From Phocaeicola plebeius DSM 17135 (GTDB lineage Bacteria > Bacteroidota > Bacteroidia > Bacteroidales > Bacteroidaceae): a stretch of DNA of 64,000 bases. The stretch spans positions 62,001-126,000 of the forward strand of contig NZ_DS990134.1 of assembly GCF_000187895.1 (NCBI RefSeq). The letters run 5' to 3'. The position numbers and the translations under genes are program-made. Every line of letters begins with the position of its first letter. Position 1 is the stretch's first letter. Shown one piece after another: positions 9,328 through 17,787 of the stretch. The notes under the pieces are model-generated. The model saw nothing but the letters and a program-made list of their open reading frames with translations, searched no databases and was not told the DNA's origin.

Positions 9328-9361
9328 TTTGCTTATTTCTCGGATTTTTATCGTATATTTG
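9328..9361 (+). promoter_or_regulatory. Promoter spanning the left element junction
   Basis: TTTG at 9328-9331 and TATATTTG at 9354-9361 are 22 bp apart, a fair Bacteroides promoter pointing into the HTH-integrase genes. The -7 box overlaps the putative attL, so the -33 half would be supplied by the chromosome. Confidence 0.5.
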
Positions 9362-9366
9362 TACCA
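9355..9366. repeat. Candidate attL (12-bp direct repeat)
   Basis: ATATTTGTACCA occurs here and again at 28976-28987 in the same orientation, bracketing all the mobile genes. A second TTGTACC follows at 9370-9376, so integrase core-type sites may be duplicated here. The exact crossover is inferred. Confidence 0.55.
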
Positions 9367-9450
9367 TAATTGTACCGACACTTAAAAGTAGATAATGTGA
9401 CACTTACAAGAATGCCGGTATTGAGAATGAGGAATATAAGTAAAAAGATT

Positions 9451-10011
9451 ATGCCAGCAGCAAAATTTGAAATAAAACGGAAGTGCCAGATTTGTGGAGA
9501 AGAGTTTTTAGCCAAAACAATAGAATCTTGGTATTGCTCTCCCAAATGTTCCAAAATTGCATGGAAGCGACGCAAGGATGAAGAACAAAGATTGCAAAGG
9601 TTGGACGAAGTGGTTAAGAAGATACCCAAGTTCAAAGAGTACATCACGGTTCCTGAAGCATACGCATTGTTTGGCATAAGCAAGGAAACTCTTTATCGTT
9701 TGATTCGTAAGGGTACAATCCCCAGTGTAAATGCAGGAGAAAGACAGACATTACTATCAAAAGCAGAACTGATGAAACTCTATCCTCCACGCAAGAAAGC
9801 TCTCACAAAGCCGAAACCTGTTGCCAAACTATATAGTCTGGAGCCGAAAGATTGTTATACCATTGGAGAAATCACAGAGAAGTTTCTTGTGAATGAAAGT
9901 ACAGTTTATCTCCATATACGCAAATACTCTATCCCTACTCGGCAGATTGGGAACTTTGTGTATGTACCCAAGAAAGAAATTGATAACTTATATAAAGGTG
10001 TGAAGCGATGA
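9451..10011 (+). CDS. Zinc-finger/HTH DNA-binding protein (excisionase-like)
   Basis: About 186 residues. The N-terminus has a treble-clef-like zinc motif (CQICGEEF then YCSPKCSK), followed by two HTH_17/MerR-type modules: EAYALFGISKETLYRLIRKGTIPSVNAG near the middle and TIGEITEKFLVNESTVYLHIRKYSIPTRQIGNFVYVPKKEID at the C-terminus. Such proteins sit next to integrases in Bacteroides mobile elements and act as excisionase or regulator. The frame opens earlier with a TTG at 9370; I chose ATG 9451, which begins MPAAKFEIKRK. The gene overlaps the integrase by ATGA. Confidence 0.75.
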   Translation: MPAAKFEIKRKCQICGEEFLAKTIESWYCSPKCSKIAWKRRKDEEQRLQRLDEVVKKIPKFKEYITVPEAYALFGISKETLYRLIRKGTIPSVNAGERQTLLSKAELMKLYPPRKKALTKPKPVAKLYSLEPKDCYTIGEITEKFLVNESTVYLHIRKYSIPTRQIGNFVYVPKKEIDNLYKGVKR

Positions 10012-11264
10012 AGAAAGCATTAGTCAATACACGAGTGTCGGTAAAGCTCCGCAAATCTGAATATCGTGATGAATGGTATCTTTATGTGGAATCTTATCCT
10101 GTATTTCAATCCGGAAAAGATATGCCACAAAGAGTGCGTGAATATCTCAATCGTACCATTACAACACCTATTTGGGATAAGTCACGCAATGCAAGGACTA
10201 ATGCCGAAGGCAAAACCACTTATAAGCCGAAGCGAGATTTGAACGGTGTCATTCAATGTAAGTCGCAATTAGACCAGGAATCATGTATTTATGCCGACAA
10301 GGTCAGAAGCCTACGACAAAAGGAGTACGACAATGCAGCTTTATATGCCGATACCGATGCAGAACAGGCGGAGCAGTTGGAACGCTCCCGAAGTAATTTC
10401 ATTGAGTACTTCGACCATGTGCAGCGAACAAGGCATGCCCATAGCTCTGATTCTATCATTGTCAACTGGAGGAGAGTGCATGAATTATTGAAGATTTTCG
10501 CAAAAGGTGACACCATTCTCTTTTCGCAAATAGACTTAAAGATGGTTGAATCGTTCCGGCAATTCATAATGAATGCCCCACAAGGAGGCACTAAACGAGG
10601 TACGATTTCTCAAAATACAGCAGCAACCTATTTCTCTATCTTCAAAGCCGGATTGAAACAGGCTTTTATAGACGGATATCTGACTATTGATATTTCTGCA
10701 AAAGTCAAAGGCATTCAAGAAAGGGAAAGCCGGAGAGAATATCTCACGGTAGAGGAATTGAACCGACTGGCTCAAACACCTTGTGACCCATTACTGAAAC
10801 GTGCTGCCTTGTTCTCTGCTTTAACAGGAATCCGTCATTGCGACATTCAGAAGTTGAAGTGGTCGGAAGTGGAAATGTTCAATGGAGGCTATCGGTTGAA
10901 TTTTACTCAGCAAAAGACAAAAGGAGTTGAATATATGCCTATATCAGAGCAAGCATATAATCTCTGTGGAGAGCCAAAAGAGGGTGAACTTTTGGTTTTT
11001 GCCGGACTTCCTGACCCTTCTTGGATAAACCGTCCTGTCAAAAAGTGGATTGAAGCTGCCGGAATCACCAAACACATTACCTTCCATTGTTTTAGGCACA
11101 GCTATGCAACCCTGCAACTGGCTGGAGGAACTGATATTTATACGGTCAGCAAAATGTTGGGACATACAAATGTGCGAACAACACAGGTGTATGCAAAGGT
11201 TGTTGATGAAAAGAAAGAGAAAGCTACAGAAACCATTAAATTGGATTTATCTCAAACAAAATAA
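10008..11264 (+). CDS. Tyrosine recombinase/integrase of the mobile element
   Basis: A 418-residue site-specific integrase of the Bacteroides transposon type. It has an N-terminal arm-binding domain (residues 1-110), a SAM-like core-binding domain (about 125-235) and a catalytic domain with all key residues: R276 (TGIRHCD), H360-x-x-R363 (HCFRHSYATL), H386 (MLGHTNVRTT) and nucleophile Y395. It should catalyse integration and excision at the 12-bp att repeat. It overlaps the HTH gene by 4 bp, so the two are co-expressed. Confidence 0.93.
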   Translation: MKKALVNTRVSVKLRKSEYRDEWYLYVESYPVFQSGKDMPQRVREYLNRTITTPIWDKSRNARTNAEGKTTYKPKRDLNGVIQCKSQLDQESCIYADKVRSLRQKEYDNAALYADTDAEQAEQLERSRSNFIEYFDHVQRTRHAHSSDSIIVNWRRVHELLKIFAKGDTILFSQIDLKMVESFRQFIMNAPQGGTKRGTISQNTAATYFSIFKAGLKQAFIDGYLTIDISAKVKGIQERESRREYLTVEELNRLAQTPCDPLLKRAALFSALTGIRHCDIQKLKWSEVEMFNGGYRLNFTQQKTKGVEYMPISEQAYNLCGEPKEGELLVFAGLPDPSWINRPVKKWIEAAGITKHITFHCFRHSYATLQLAGGTDIYTVSKMLGHTNVRTTQVYAKVVDEKKEKATETIKLDLSQTK

Positions 11265-11287
11265 CCATTATTATACTTTGTAAGTAT

Positions 11288-11322
11288 AGCCATCTGCGTA
11301 AAATCTGCGTGGGTGGCTTTTT
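11288..11322 (+). terminator. Terminator after the integrase
   Basis: AGCCATC (11288-11294) pairs with GGTGGCT (11312-11318), followed by T-rich sequence. The loop holds a duplicated ATCTGCGT. Confidence 0.6.
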
Positions 11323-11551
11323 GTTTTTATCTATGGTCTTTTCTTCTGACCATCTTCTGATCCCTTTATGATTGAAGACATTATCATAAAAATCTACTAC
11401 TGATATTCTCCACTATTCATGTTGATAATCAATGGGTAATCCTTATGATGATTATGTTTCGTTACTGCTTATTTATGTGATGTATTACACTATGAAATCA
11501 GTATGCGTAATCGCTGTTATTTTGCCGAAAAATCAAAAAACAAGTAGCAAT

Positions 11552-11911
11552 ATGAGTGAGAAGAACATTACATTTGAAGATTTACCCAAAGCAATGTCGT
11601 GGTTGATGGATAAATTGAATGAGCTGGATTCTAAAATAGATGGATTAAACAATCAGAATCAAAGCGTTCCAACCGAACAATGGATGAACCTTAAGGAATT
11701 GTGTGATTATATTCCCAGTCACCCAGCAGAGCAAACTGTATATGGTTGGACGAGTTGTCATCTAATCCCATTCCACAAAAGAGGGAAGCGTATCATGTTT
11801 CTAAAATCGGAAATTGACGAATGGCTCCATGCCGGCAAAATCAAATCTGATAAAAACTTGGAAGATGAAGCCGCCCAATTCATAAAGTCAAAAAGAAATA
11901 CCAAATTCTAA
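11552..11911 (+). CDS. Small helix-turn-helix protein (HTH_17-like)
   Basis: About 119 residues from ATG 11552 (MSEKNITFEDLPKAMSWL). An earlier in-frame ATG at 11432 would add 40 residues with no family resemblance. The N-terminal part is a short coiled coil (LMDKLNELDSKIDGLNNQ). The C-terminal part, WMNLKELCDYIPSHPAEQTVYGWTSCHLIPFHKRGKRIMFLKSEIDEWL, is a typical excisionase/HTH_17 DNA-binding domain. It overlaps the next gene by one base (TAATG), suggesting coupling with the replication ATPase. It is probably a regulator or accessory replication/excision factor. Confidence 0.65.
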   Translation: MSEKNITFEDLPKAMSWLMDKLNELDSKIDGLNNQNQSVPTEQWMNLKELCDYIPSHPAEQTVYGWTSCHLIPFHKRGKRIMFLKSEIDEWLHAGKIKSDKNLEDEAAQFIKSKRNTKF

Positions 11912-13284
11912 TGGATTCAACCAATTTATGCAATGCGCTCAGAATGGAATTTGAAGGGATCTTTGAAAACAAGATTCCTTTGGATGCTTTTCCTGCCAAA
12001 ATTCAAGATATGATATTGGCTCTATCCCGACAAGAGAATTATTCCATAGAATATATGATGGCTTCTCTTTTGGTGGCAGTGTCAACCGCTATCGGCAACG
12101 CTGTCAATATTCGTATTCGTGGTGGATGGATTAGTAATCCTGCCCTTTATATGATATTGGTAGGTCGTCCCGGAATGGGCAAAACCCCACCTTTGGATTT
12201 TGCATTCCGTCCTATCCGAAAGCATGATGCCAAAATCATCAAACAATTTAAATTGGATATGGAGCATTATAATAGCTTGGTTGAAAACAATAAGGCTAAA
12301 AAAGACAAGTCCTCTTCATTGCCGGACAAACCAATTTTACGAAGAACCATCATATCCGATTTTACACCGGAAGCTTTAATGCGTGCGTTGGATGACAATC
12401 AGCGAGGTGTCGTGGTATATGTGGATGAAATTATGGGAATGTTTAATGCCGTGAATCAATATAGCAAAGGACAACTCATTGAGCAGCTATTGACAGCCTT
12501 TAGCGGAAAACCATTGGATATTTCAAGATGTAGCATCCCTGTACCTATTCATATAGAGCATCCTTTTATAAATATTGTCGGCACGATGCAAACGACACGT
12601 ATGCACGAACTGATAGAGAAAGGATATAAAGACAATGGGCTGATAGACAGAATAATTTTTGTTTATCCATCGTCTCAGGAAATTTCAGATTGGGGGCTGG
12701 ATGAAGAATCTTCCGTATCAACTTTTGGTAAATACTCATCAATGTGGGATTCTATTATAAATAAGGTAATTAGTTTGCCATTTATAGAGAATGAAGATGA
12801 CAGAGCCATACATAATGTATTGGAATTTTCTTCGGAAGCCAAAGCCTATTTTACAAACTGGCGCAATAATGCAGTTCGGGCTGTTAATCAAATCCAAGAT
12901 GATGGATTGGTGGATAGCAGAGTGATTAAAGCTCCCATGATTACGGCTCGTTTAGCTTTAGTCTTGCAAATCCTTCGTTGGGCTTGCGGTGAAGAACACA
13001 AGGATTTTGTGGATATTGACTCAACCAAATCTGCTATTGCATTGAGTGAATACTTTGAGAACTGTTATACCAACATTCAGAAATATATGTTGCGAGAGAG
13101 CGTTGAACCGCAAAAAAGAGAATTGCTTGATTGCCTTTCCGCAACTTTCACTACTGCCGATGCCATTCAAGCCGGAAAAGAAGTAGGGTTGTCGGAAAGG
13201 TCGGTAATGTATTCTTTGGTTAGCCTTGCTACGAATAAGGTTATCAAGAAAGTAAAGCGAGGTGAATATGAGAAGCTGCAATAA
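11911..13284 (+). CDS. DUF3987-type P-loop protein (replication ATPase/helicase-like)
   Basis: A 457-residue protein with a Walker A motif GRPGMGKT at residues 85-92 and a downstream VVVYVDEIMGMFNA Walker B-like strand near residue 170. This is the DUF3987 pattern found in primase-helicase proteins of phages and mobilisable elements. The C-terminal region has a winged-helix look (FTTADAIQAGKEVGLSERSVMYSLVSLATNKVIKKVKRG). With the TOPRIM protein encoded 115 bp downstream it probably replicates the excised circular form. Helicase activity is inferred. Confidence 0.7.
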   Translation: MDSTNLCNALRMEFEGIFENKIPLDAFPAKIQDMILALSRQENYSIEYMMASLLVAVSTAIGNAVNIRIRGGWISNPALYMILVGRPGMGKTPPLDFAFRPIRKHDAKIIKQFKLDMEHYNSLVENNKAKKDKSSSLPDKPILRRTIISDFTPEALMRALDDNQRGVVVYVDEIMGMFNAVNQYSKGQLIEQLLTAFSGKPLDISRCSIPVPIHIEHPFINIVGTMQTTRMHELIEKGYKDNGLIDRIIFVYPSSQEISDWGLDEESSVSTFGKYSSMWDSIINKVISLPFIENEDDRAIHNVLEFSSEAKAYFTNWRNNAVRAVNQIQDDGLVDSRVIKAPMITARLALVLQILRWACGEEHKDFVDIDSTKSAIALSEYFENCYTNIQKYMLRESVEPQKRELLDCLSATFTTADAIQAGKEVGLSERSVMYSLVSLATNKVIKKVKRGEYEKLQ

Positions 13285-13294
13285 ACGACACCTT

Positions 13295-13372
13295 TTGCAG
13301 TTTGCAGTTGTTGCAGTTTGCACTTTGCGCTGACATAGGATTTCTGCAAAACTGCAATAAGTGCAAACTGCA
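13295..13372. repeat. Iteron-like TGCAGTTTGCA repeats, possible replication origin
   Basis: Between two replication-type genes lie several copies of TTGCAGTT/TGCAGTTTGCA in both orientations. These include a perfect 14-bp inverted repeat TGCAGTTTGCACTT (13312-13325) and AAGTGCAAACTGCA (13359-13372). Such arrays resemble plasmid iterons, so this is a candidate origin of the circular intermediate. Confidence 0.4.
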
Positions 13373-13399
13373 CGGACTGCAATAACAAAATGAAGAAGT

Positions 13400-14419
13400 A
13401 TGGCTGAATATAGATTTTCTCTTCAAAAATATAAGCGTGGGTCAAAACTTTCATGCCCGAAGTGTGGAAAGAAACAATGTTTTGTCAAGTACATAGATAG
13501 CCAAGGAGAAATAACTTTTCCTGATTATGTAGGCAGATGTGACCATGAGCAATCTTGCCAATACCATTACACTCCATCGGATTATTTTCATGATAACCCA
13601 ATGGTAGTGGATTACAACAAGGATAACTTCATTGAAGCCGATAAGCCTAAGCCAAATTTACTGCCTCCAACCTCTTTTGTTGACAATGAACTAATGAAAC
13701 TTACTCTTACTAACTATGGTATGAATCCATTGTACATCTACCTGTCTGGGATGTTGGGTAAAGATGAGACTTCTCGGATATTCCAACTATATCATGTTGG
13801 CACATCAAAGAAGTGGGGCGGTTCTACTGTCTATTGGCAAATTGATTGGCAAGGTAATGTACGAACAGGGAAGATAATGTTGTATGATGCAGAAACAGGA
13901 CATCGGACAAAAGAGCCAAGAAGTTATGTTAGTTGGGTACATACAGAACTGAATCTCCCAAACTACAATTTGAAGCAATGTTTGTTTGGCGAACATCTGT
14001 TATCTGAGAATCCGACCAAGCCTGTTGCTATTGTGGAAAGCGAAAAATCCGCTTTGATAGCTACCCATTATATGCCGGAATTTATATGGTTGGCAACAGG
14101 TGGAATGCATGGATGCTTCAAGTCTGACGTGGTAAGTGTATTGAAAGGTCGGTCGGTTATGCTATGCCCGGATTTGGGTGCAAGAGAGGTTTGGCAAACC
14201 AAGATGGCTTTACTCACTTCCGTATGTTCTAAAGTTGTATTGAGTGATAGTTTGGAACAATGCGCCACAGACGAACAGCGCAAGAACGGACTTGATATTG
14301 CGGATTTCTTATTGATGACTGAAACACCTGCGATGATACTTCAAAAGATGATAAAGCGAAATCCAAACCTACAAACTTTGATTGACTGCTTGCATTTGGA
14401 ACTGGTGGATTCCGGTTAG
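13400..14419 (+). CDS. CHC2-like zinc finger/TOPRIM protein (DUF6371-like, primase-like)
   Basis: A 339-residue protein. The N-terminus has a zinc ribbon of CHC2 type (C19, C22, C47, C53 within LSCPKCGKKQCF and GRCDHEQSC). A TOPRIM-like region around residues 210-300 shows PVAIVESEKSALIATHY, WLATGGMHGC and VMLCPDLGA followed by an ...GLDIADFLL end. This fits the DUF6371-type proteins of Bacteroides mobile elements, thought to act as primases. Direct primase activity is not demonstrable from sequence. Confidence 0.65.
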   Translation: MAEYRFSLQKYKRGSKLSCPKCGKKQCFVKYIDSQGEITFPDYVGRCDHEQSCQYHYTPSDYFHDNPMVVDYNKDNFIEADKPKPNLLPPTSFVDNELMKLTLTNYGMNPLYIYLSGMLGKDETSRIFQLYHVGTSKKWGGSTVYWQIDWQGNVRTGKIMLYDAETGHRTKEPRSYVSWVHTELNLPNYNLKQCLFGEHLLSENPTKPVAIVESEKSALIATHYMPEFIWLATGGMHGCFKSDVVSVLKGRSVMLCPDLGAREVWQTKMALLTSVCSKVVLSDSLEQCATDEQRKNGLDIADFLLMTETPAMILQKMIKRNPNLQTLIDCLHLELVDSG

Positions 14420-14712
14420 TGATGTGTTTATGGAGAAGCCAAACTAAGGGGAAAGTAAAACTATTGATTATCCAAATGGATATAGGTGACAATAGCCACT
14501 CTTAAAGTTGACAGACAAATGGCATAGTTCGGACAAAGACAATGCTTGCATTAAGGTATGTAATGCCCCATTTTTAATGGGTATTCTATGCAAGAAGTAC
14601 CACCGTCCGACAAAATGGTTTCACTCATTTGTCGTCTTGGAGGCTTCTTGCATTACTCGCAGGCTCGCAATGGATAGAACATTTTATTAATAAATTCCAG
14701 TTATAAACGCTT
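14420..14712. promoter_or_regulatory. Intergenic region with candidate oriT
   Basis: 293 bp immediately upstream of mobC, the usual oriT position. It contains a long imperfect hairpin at 14545-14594: outer arms CTTGCAT/ATGCAAG perfect, inner AATGCCCCAT/ATGGGTATT imperfect. A direct repeat CTTGCATTA occurs at 14545-14553 and 14647-14655. The 60-residue open frame at 14508 looks like chance. The nick site cannot be placed. Confidence 0.45.
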
Positions 14713-15087
14713 ATGGATATACAACAAAACAATGGAAAACAGGGTGTTCGTACTCGTCATATAGACATTCGTCTGACTGAAAATGAGTATGAAATGATAG
14801 TAGAAAAAGCTGCCGAATGTGGACTGACACTTAGTAACTACGGACGAAAATTATTGCAAAATCACCATCCAAACAAACGACTTTCAGACGAGGAAGTACA
14901 AGGATTGAACTCTTTATCGGATGCACGAGCCGACCTTATCCGCATTCAGAATGTACTCAAAGGTAAACCTGATGAGATTAAAAAACGATATTTCCGAGAT
15001 GAGAATTATATGCGTGCTTGGATAGAGGCAGTAAATAGGCTTATTGTCCGATGGGGACAAATACGAGACAGTATAAATCAAATTTGA
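14713..15087 (+). CDS. mobC: MobC-like relaxosome accessory protein
   Basis: A 124-residue protein with the ribbon-helix-helix-like start RHIDIRLTENEYEMIVEKAAECGLTLSNYGRKLL and the C-terminal segment AWIEAVNRLIVRWGQIRD typical of plasmid MobC proteins. It should bind oriT and help the relaxase open the strands. It ends 4 bp before the relaxase gene. Confidence 0.8.
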   Translation: MDIQQNNGKQGVRTRHIDIRLTENEYEMIVEKAAECGLTLSNYGRKLLQNHHPNKRLSDEEVQGLNSLSDARADLIRIQNVLKGKPDEIKKRYFRDENYMRAWIEAVNRLIVRWGQIRDSINQI

Positions 15088-15091
15088 AATT

Positions 15092-16291
15092 ATGATAGCA
15101 CAAGGAAAGGCAATTTCTCATGGAGCAAGAGCCATTGAGTATTCTATGGAAAAAGATAAAGCCCAGCTCGTTAAGGTGCATGACTTGCCAGAAAATATAG
15201 AACCTTTGGCTATGTGGTCACGGATGATGCAACACCAGCATCAATGTATGAAAGACAGATATAATCCGAAGCCCATAAAGCTGAACGCACTGCGCTTTGA
15301 AATATCTCCAGCCAAAGAAGAGTCGGCAGGATGGACAATGACGGATTGGCAGAATTTGGCGGATGAGTTTATTGCAGTACTTGACGGCATTGACCGAAGA
15401 TGTGGCAAACCAGATAGTCATCTTAAACCGACCAATATCAAAAATAGCCAGTATGTTGTTTCGTTACACACCGACAGCAAAAGTGGCATCCCTCACTTGC
15501 ATATTGTAGCTAACCGCATAGACAATATGGGCAAGACAAACGATGCGCATTATATTGGTGAACGTGCCGTTCATGCTGCCAACATCATCAATGAGAGACG
15601 TGGCTGGGTGCAATCCGTGCAACGTCGTGATGAGAATATTCAGCAAATCAGTGAAGACTGCATCGCAATATTGAAAGCTATGCCAGAATTTGATTGGGAA
15701 ACTTATAGCCAAATGTTAAACGCTAAGGGGTACGATATTAAGTTGATAAAGGACGATAAGGAAGTGGTCAAAGGGTACGCTATACGAAAAGGGAACTCTA
15801 TTTATAAATCCTCGATATTGGGTAAAAGTCGAAAATTGATGCCATCAAAAATTGAAGCGACTTGGGTGGGATTACATGCTTCTGATAAACAAACTGCAAT
15901 TCAGTCAAAGGAAGTATGTACTCAAACGATGGCGCATAATAATAAAGAGGTGATGCCACAATCAAAGCCTTCTATTTACCACTATTCCATAACAGTGGAT
16001 GGAGAACAACTCGAGGTTGATATACCAGATATGGTTAAGTCTGTCTTTGACGAAGAGTTTGGAAGCCTTGATGAAGAAGTCAAACAGACCAATTTATTCA
16101 AAGTTGCCGCCTTACTATTTGCCGGATATTTGGATGCAGCCACTTCTATGGCGGCTTCAAGCGGAGGTGGTGGCAGTCCCGGTAGCGGATGGGGTAAAGA
16201 TAAGGACGATGATGAGCGTAACTGGGCTGTTCGTTGTGCAAAAATGGCAAAATGGCTCTGCAAACCGATTAAACGTAGCAGGGGTAGATAG
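15092..16291 (+). CDS. mobA: MobA-type relaxase/mobilisation nuclease
   Basis: A 399-residue relaxase that should nick at oriT and lead the strand into a recipient. The N-terminal domain carries the family signatures: IEYSM with Y17 as a candidate nucleophile, and the metal-binding histidines H126, H135 and H137 (SLHTDSKSGIPHLHIVANRID). The C-terminal part is less conserved, with a short serine/glycine-rich stretch (SSGGGGSPGSGWG). The organisation matches relaxases of small Bacteroides mobilisable elements. No coupling protein or mating-pair genes are present here. Confidence 0.88.
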   Translation: MIAQGKAISHGARAIEYSMEKDKAQLVKVHDLPENIEPLAMWSRMMQHQHQCMKDRYNPKPIKLNALRFEISPAKEESAGWTMTDWQNLADEFIAVLDGIDRRCGKPDSHLKPTNIKNSQYVVSLHTDSKSGIPHLHIVANRIDNMGKTNDAHYIGERAVHAANIINERRGWVQSVQRRDENIQQISEDCIAILKAMPEFDWETYSQMLNAKGYDIKLIKDDKEVVKGYAIRKGNSIYKSSILGKSRKLMPSKIEATWVGLHASDKQTAIQSKEVCTQTMAHNNKEVMPQSKPSIYHYSITVDGEQLEVDIPDMVKSVFDEEFGSLDEEVKQTNLFKVAALLFAGYLDAATSMAASSGGGGSPGSGWGKDKDDDERNWAVRCAKMAKWLCKPIKRSRGR

Positions 16292-16317
16292 TATTTCATT
16301 TATAATCACATATAACC

Positions 16318-16896
16318 ATGCGTAAAAGTAAATATGACCAATCTTCTTTGCCTGTGCAGGATAGCAAGAGCATAGATAGTGATGATAACATTAGCAAAAT
16401 TGAAAATCGTGTTGATTTTGAAACCGAGCTTGTAAATCTCACGAATCAGATTAAGGACATCAAAGATGTTATCCAAGAATTGAAACAGATAAAAGCATTT
16501 GTAGATGCTTCAGTGTTAACTTTTGAAGAATCAGCACAGGTTCTTAATGCTGCAGTGAAAACATCCGACAATATCCCTGATACTATTAGCCGTGCAATTA
16601 TTCAGGCAGAGAATACTGTTGTAAATGTCAAACTTAGCGATGAAGACAAGTCTATTCTTACAGAATATCGCAATAAATTGATTGAAGAAGAAAAATCTTT
16701 ATTTGAGAAGCAGATAACAGAATTGAAGACACTTCATACGAATCACTGGAAAGAAGTCCATAAATGTGTGAAATCTGAAACTTCGTTTTCTCTTAATGGC
16801 AAAATAGCCAAATGTGCCGTTGTCGGATTCTGGATATTATATGCGTATTTCTGTTTGACATTGGGAGGATTGATAATCTATATGAAGTTCTTTTAA
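16318..16896 (+). CDS. Hypothetical coiled-coil protein with C-terminal membrane helix
   Basis: 192 residues, no family recognised. Residues 25-60 and 100-145 are rich in charged residues and look coiled-coil (ELVNLTNQIKDIKDVIQELKQIK; LSEDEKSILTEYRNKLIEEEKSLFEKQ). Residues 161-190 are hydrophobic and would anchor it in the inner membrane. It follows mobA by 26 bp and is probably co-transcribed; a mobilisation accessory role is possible. Confidence 0.55.
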   Translation: MRKSKYDQSSLPVQDSKSIDSDDNISKIENRVDFETELVNLTNQIKDIKDVIQELKQIKAFVDASVLTFEESAQVLNAAVKTSDNIPDTISRAIIQAENTVVNVKLSDEDKSILTEYRNKLIEEEKSLFEKQITELKTLHTNHWKEVHKCVKSETSFSLNGKIAKCAVVGFWILYAYFCLTLGGLIIYMKFF

Positions 16897-16900
16897 GGAA

Positions 16901-16929
16901 TTGGAAGGATGGATTGACCAACCTTCCAA
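16901..16929. terminator. Bidirectional hairpin between converging genes
   Basis: TTGGAAGG (16901-16908) pairs with CCTTCCAA (16922-16929), and the stem continues inward as TGG/CCA after one mismatch. It separates the mobilisation operon from the recombinase gene. Confidence 0.6.
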
Positions 16930-16934
16930 ATACA

Positions 16935-17741
16935 TCACCATGTTATGACCTTATCAACAATCTCTTGTTGTTCGGCACTGCTACGCCTCAAATAAATACG
17001 AGTTGTTTCAATACTTTCATGTCCCATCAGGTCAGCAAGTAGAGAAATATCGTTGAACTTCTCCAAGAAATTTTTAGCAAAGCGATGACGGAATGAATGG
17101 GGGTAAACCACTTTCTCATTCAATCCGTATTTGGCTGCGTAGTTTTTCAACTGTTGCGCAATCCCTCTTGTAGTGATACGCTCACCAAAGCGATTAAGAA
17201 AAAGATAGCCGGTGGTACGATTGACTTTGCTAAGCCATTCTGTGGCTTCCTTGCGCAAGGACTTCGGAATGTAAATACGACGTATTTTGCCACCTTTGGT
17301 GTAGATGTCAAAATAACCCATCTGCACGTGTTCAGCCTTCATTTGGATTAGTTCACTGACTCTTGCTCCTGTTGCTGCGAGGAAACGAACTACGAAATAC
17401 CATTCTTGGTTTTCCTCCTTTTTTAGTTTGTTTTTTAGAAAAGCGTAGTCGGCATTACTGATTACATTTTCCAAGTAACTCCGCTGCTGCACTTTGACGG
17501 ATTTTAATCTCAAACGAGATTTTCCCATGCTATCAAGATACTTGTTCATTGCCTGAATACGAAGATTCACTGTCTTAGGCTTGAATTTCTCAATGAGATA
17601 GGTTTTATACACAAGCAAATTGCGCTTGTTCAATTCTTTGTGCCGGGAATAATACTCTTTTACGGCATAGAGATAAGCTGCAATTGTGTTCTCCGCCATA
17701 TTCCCTTGACGAAGATACGTTTCAAAATTTTCAATGTTCAT
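16935..17741 (-). CDS. Tyrosine recombinase of the hsdS shufflon
   Basis: A tyrosine recombinase of about 268 residues from ATG 17741 (MNIENFETYLRQGNMAENTI). An in-frame ATG at 17777 would add 12 unlikely residues and would sit inside an inverted repeat. In the longer numbering the catalytic residues are R139 (TGARVSEL), K161, H227-x-x-R230 (PHSFRHRF), H253 (LMGHESIETTR) and Y262. It differs from the element integrase in lacking the arm-binding domain and resembles the XerD-like invertases found beside Bacteroidetes hsdS arrays. Its position next to the repeats says it inverts the hsdS segments. Confidence 0.88.
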   Translation of the reverse strand: MNIENFETYLRQGNMAENTIAAYLYAVKEYYSRHKELNKRNLLVYKTYLIEKFKPKTVNLRIQAMNKYLDSMGKSRLRLKSVKVQQRSYLENVISNADYAFLKNKLKKEENQEWYFVVRFLAATGARVSELIQMKAEHVQMGYFDIYTKGGKIRRIYIPKSLRKEATEWLSKVNRTTGYLFLNRFGERITTRGIAQQLKNYAAKYGLNEKVVYPHSFRHRFAKNFLEKFNDISLLADLMGHESIETTRIYLRRSSAEQQEIVDKVITW

Positions 17742-17746
17742 GTCAG

Positions 17747-17787
17747 ATACATTATTAGTTAAACAATTCGTTATCATAATAATGTAT
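17747..17787. repeat. 10-bp inverted repeat just upstream of the recombinase
   Basis: ATACATTATT (17747-17756) and AATAATGTAT (17778-17787) are perfect complements 21 bp apart, directly before the chosen start codon. This is a candidate operator controlling recombinase expression. Confidence 0.5.

Noticed and set aside
9238..9450. tRNA gene as integration target
   Set aside because: No cloverleaf or conserved TTC loop sequence could be found on either side of the element.
13285..13399. CRISPR-like array
   Set aside because: Repeats are short, irregular and in both orientations, without uniform spacers or cas genes.
14508..14690. 60-codon open frame before mobC
   Set aside because: No homology features, and it lies across the hairpin and repeats of the candidate oriT.
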